From Gammaproteobacteria bacterium (GTDB lineage: Bacteria; Pseudomonadota; Gammaproteobacteria; Xanthomonadales; Rhodanobacteraceae), in NCBI GenBank assembly GCA_005877675.1, contig VBNZ01000075.1, positions 11,058-17,652 of the forward strand: 6,595 nucleotides of DNA. Reading direction: 5' to 3'. A model generated the notes under the pieces. The model had not been told where the DNA came from. It did not search any database and was given only the letters and a program-made list of their open reading frames with translations. The position numbers were made by a program, and so were the translations under genes. Below, piece by piece: positions 6,512 through 6,595 of this stretch; position 1 is the stretch's first letter, and each line of letters opens with the position of its first letter.

Positions 6512-6595
6512 GTCTTCGCTCCGACTGCCGCCATCGTGCTGCAGCCTAAAATTTGCCGTGCCGCGGCTGCGTCACGGTCGATCTGTCTCACCATC
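6508..6595 (-). CDS. ribF: C-terminal tail of probable riboflavin kinase/FAD synthetase (partial)
   Basis: The minus strand entering from the right edge holds 28 codons and a TGA at 6510-6508: [17 protein letters not shown] followed by [11 protein letters not shown]. The pattern L/M-V-x-Q-I-x-R-D-x-x-x-A-R-x-x-L is how RibF proteins commonly end. ribF directly precedes ileS in many gammaproteobacteria, which supports the call. RibF phosphorylates riboflavin and adenylates FMN to FAD in the cytoplasm. The stop codon overlaps the ileS GTG start. The ATG at 6594 is most likely an internal codon of a longer gene. Only the tail is visible, so the identification depends on this short match and on gene order. 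Confidence 0.65.
   Translation of the reverse strand, partial: MVRQIDRDAAAARQILGCSTMAAVGAKT

Noticed and set aside
1..6595. CRISPR array, tRNA, rRNA, insertion sequence, toxin-antitoxin or other novel system
   Set aside because: No regularly spaced repeats, RNA-gene motifs, transposase domains or unexplained coding regions were seen. Nearly all the sequence is accounted for by the listed genes.

Overview
The window comes from a moderately GC-rich gammaproteobacterium. The style of the IleS, LspA and IspH proteins, together with a fimT/pilW/pilX/pilE type IV pilin cluster, fits Xanthomonadales (Lysobacterales), perhaps a Rhodanobacteraceae-like lineage. This placement is by recognition only, not by search. 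I see no phage, plasmid, CRISPR, tRNA or rRNA signal, and no convincing new defence or metabolic system.

Right-hand part (about 2036-6595, all minus strand): a compact housekeeping block read right to left. It starts with the last 28 codons of a probable ribF (riboflavin kinase/FAD synthetase). Then come ileS (isoleucyl-tRNA synthetase, GTG start overlapping the ribF stop), lspA (signal peptidase II, start overlapping the ileS stop) and, after a 154-bp gap, ispH (last step of the MEP isoprenoid pathway). The gap holds a 96-bp imperfect inverted repeat (3037-3132) of the GTCATTCCCGCG...CGCGGGAATGAC type. The fkpB gene that sits between lspA and ispH in E. coli is not there.

Left-hand part (1-2009): type IV pilus pilin genes. 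pilE (plus strand, GTG start) is divergent from a minus-strand series fimT, pilW, pilX, with pilX cut by the window edge. All complete products carry class III prepilin leaders followed by a hydrophobic helix. The 147-bp divergent region (1413-1559) should hold both promoters; it contains weak sigma70-like hexamers and a small symmetric element before the pilE ribosome binding site. No pilV lies between fimT and pilW. pilE converges on ispH with only 26 bp between the stops and no clear terminator hairpin.

The main anomaly is in fimT. Its frame breaks at about 911-912, within a C run on the coding strand. The conserved-looking C-terminal 38 residues continue in the next frame, up to a stop that overlaps the pilW start. 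This is either a real one-base deletion that truncates the minor pilin or a sequencing error.

Together the genes cover riboflavin cofactor synthesis, tRNA charging, lipoprotein maturation, isoprenoid precursor synthesis, and initiation or assembly of type IV pili.
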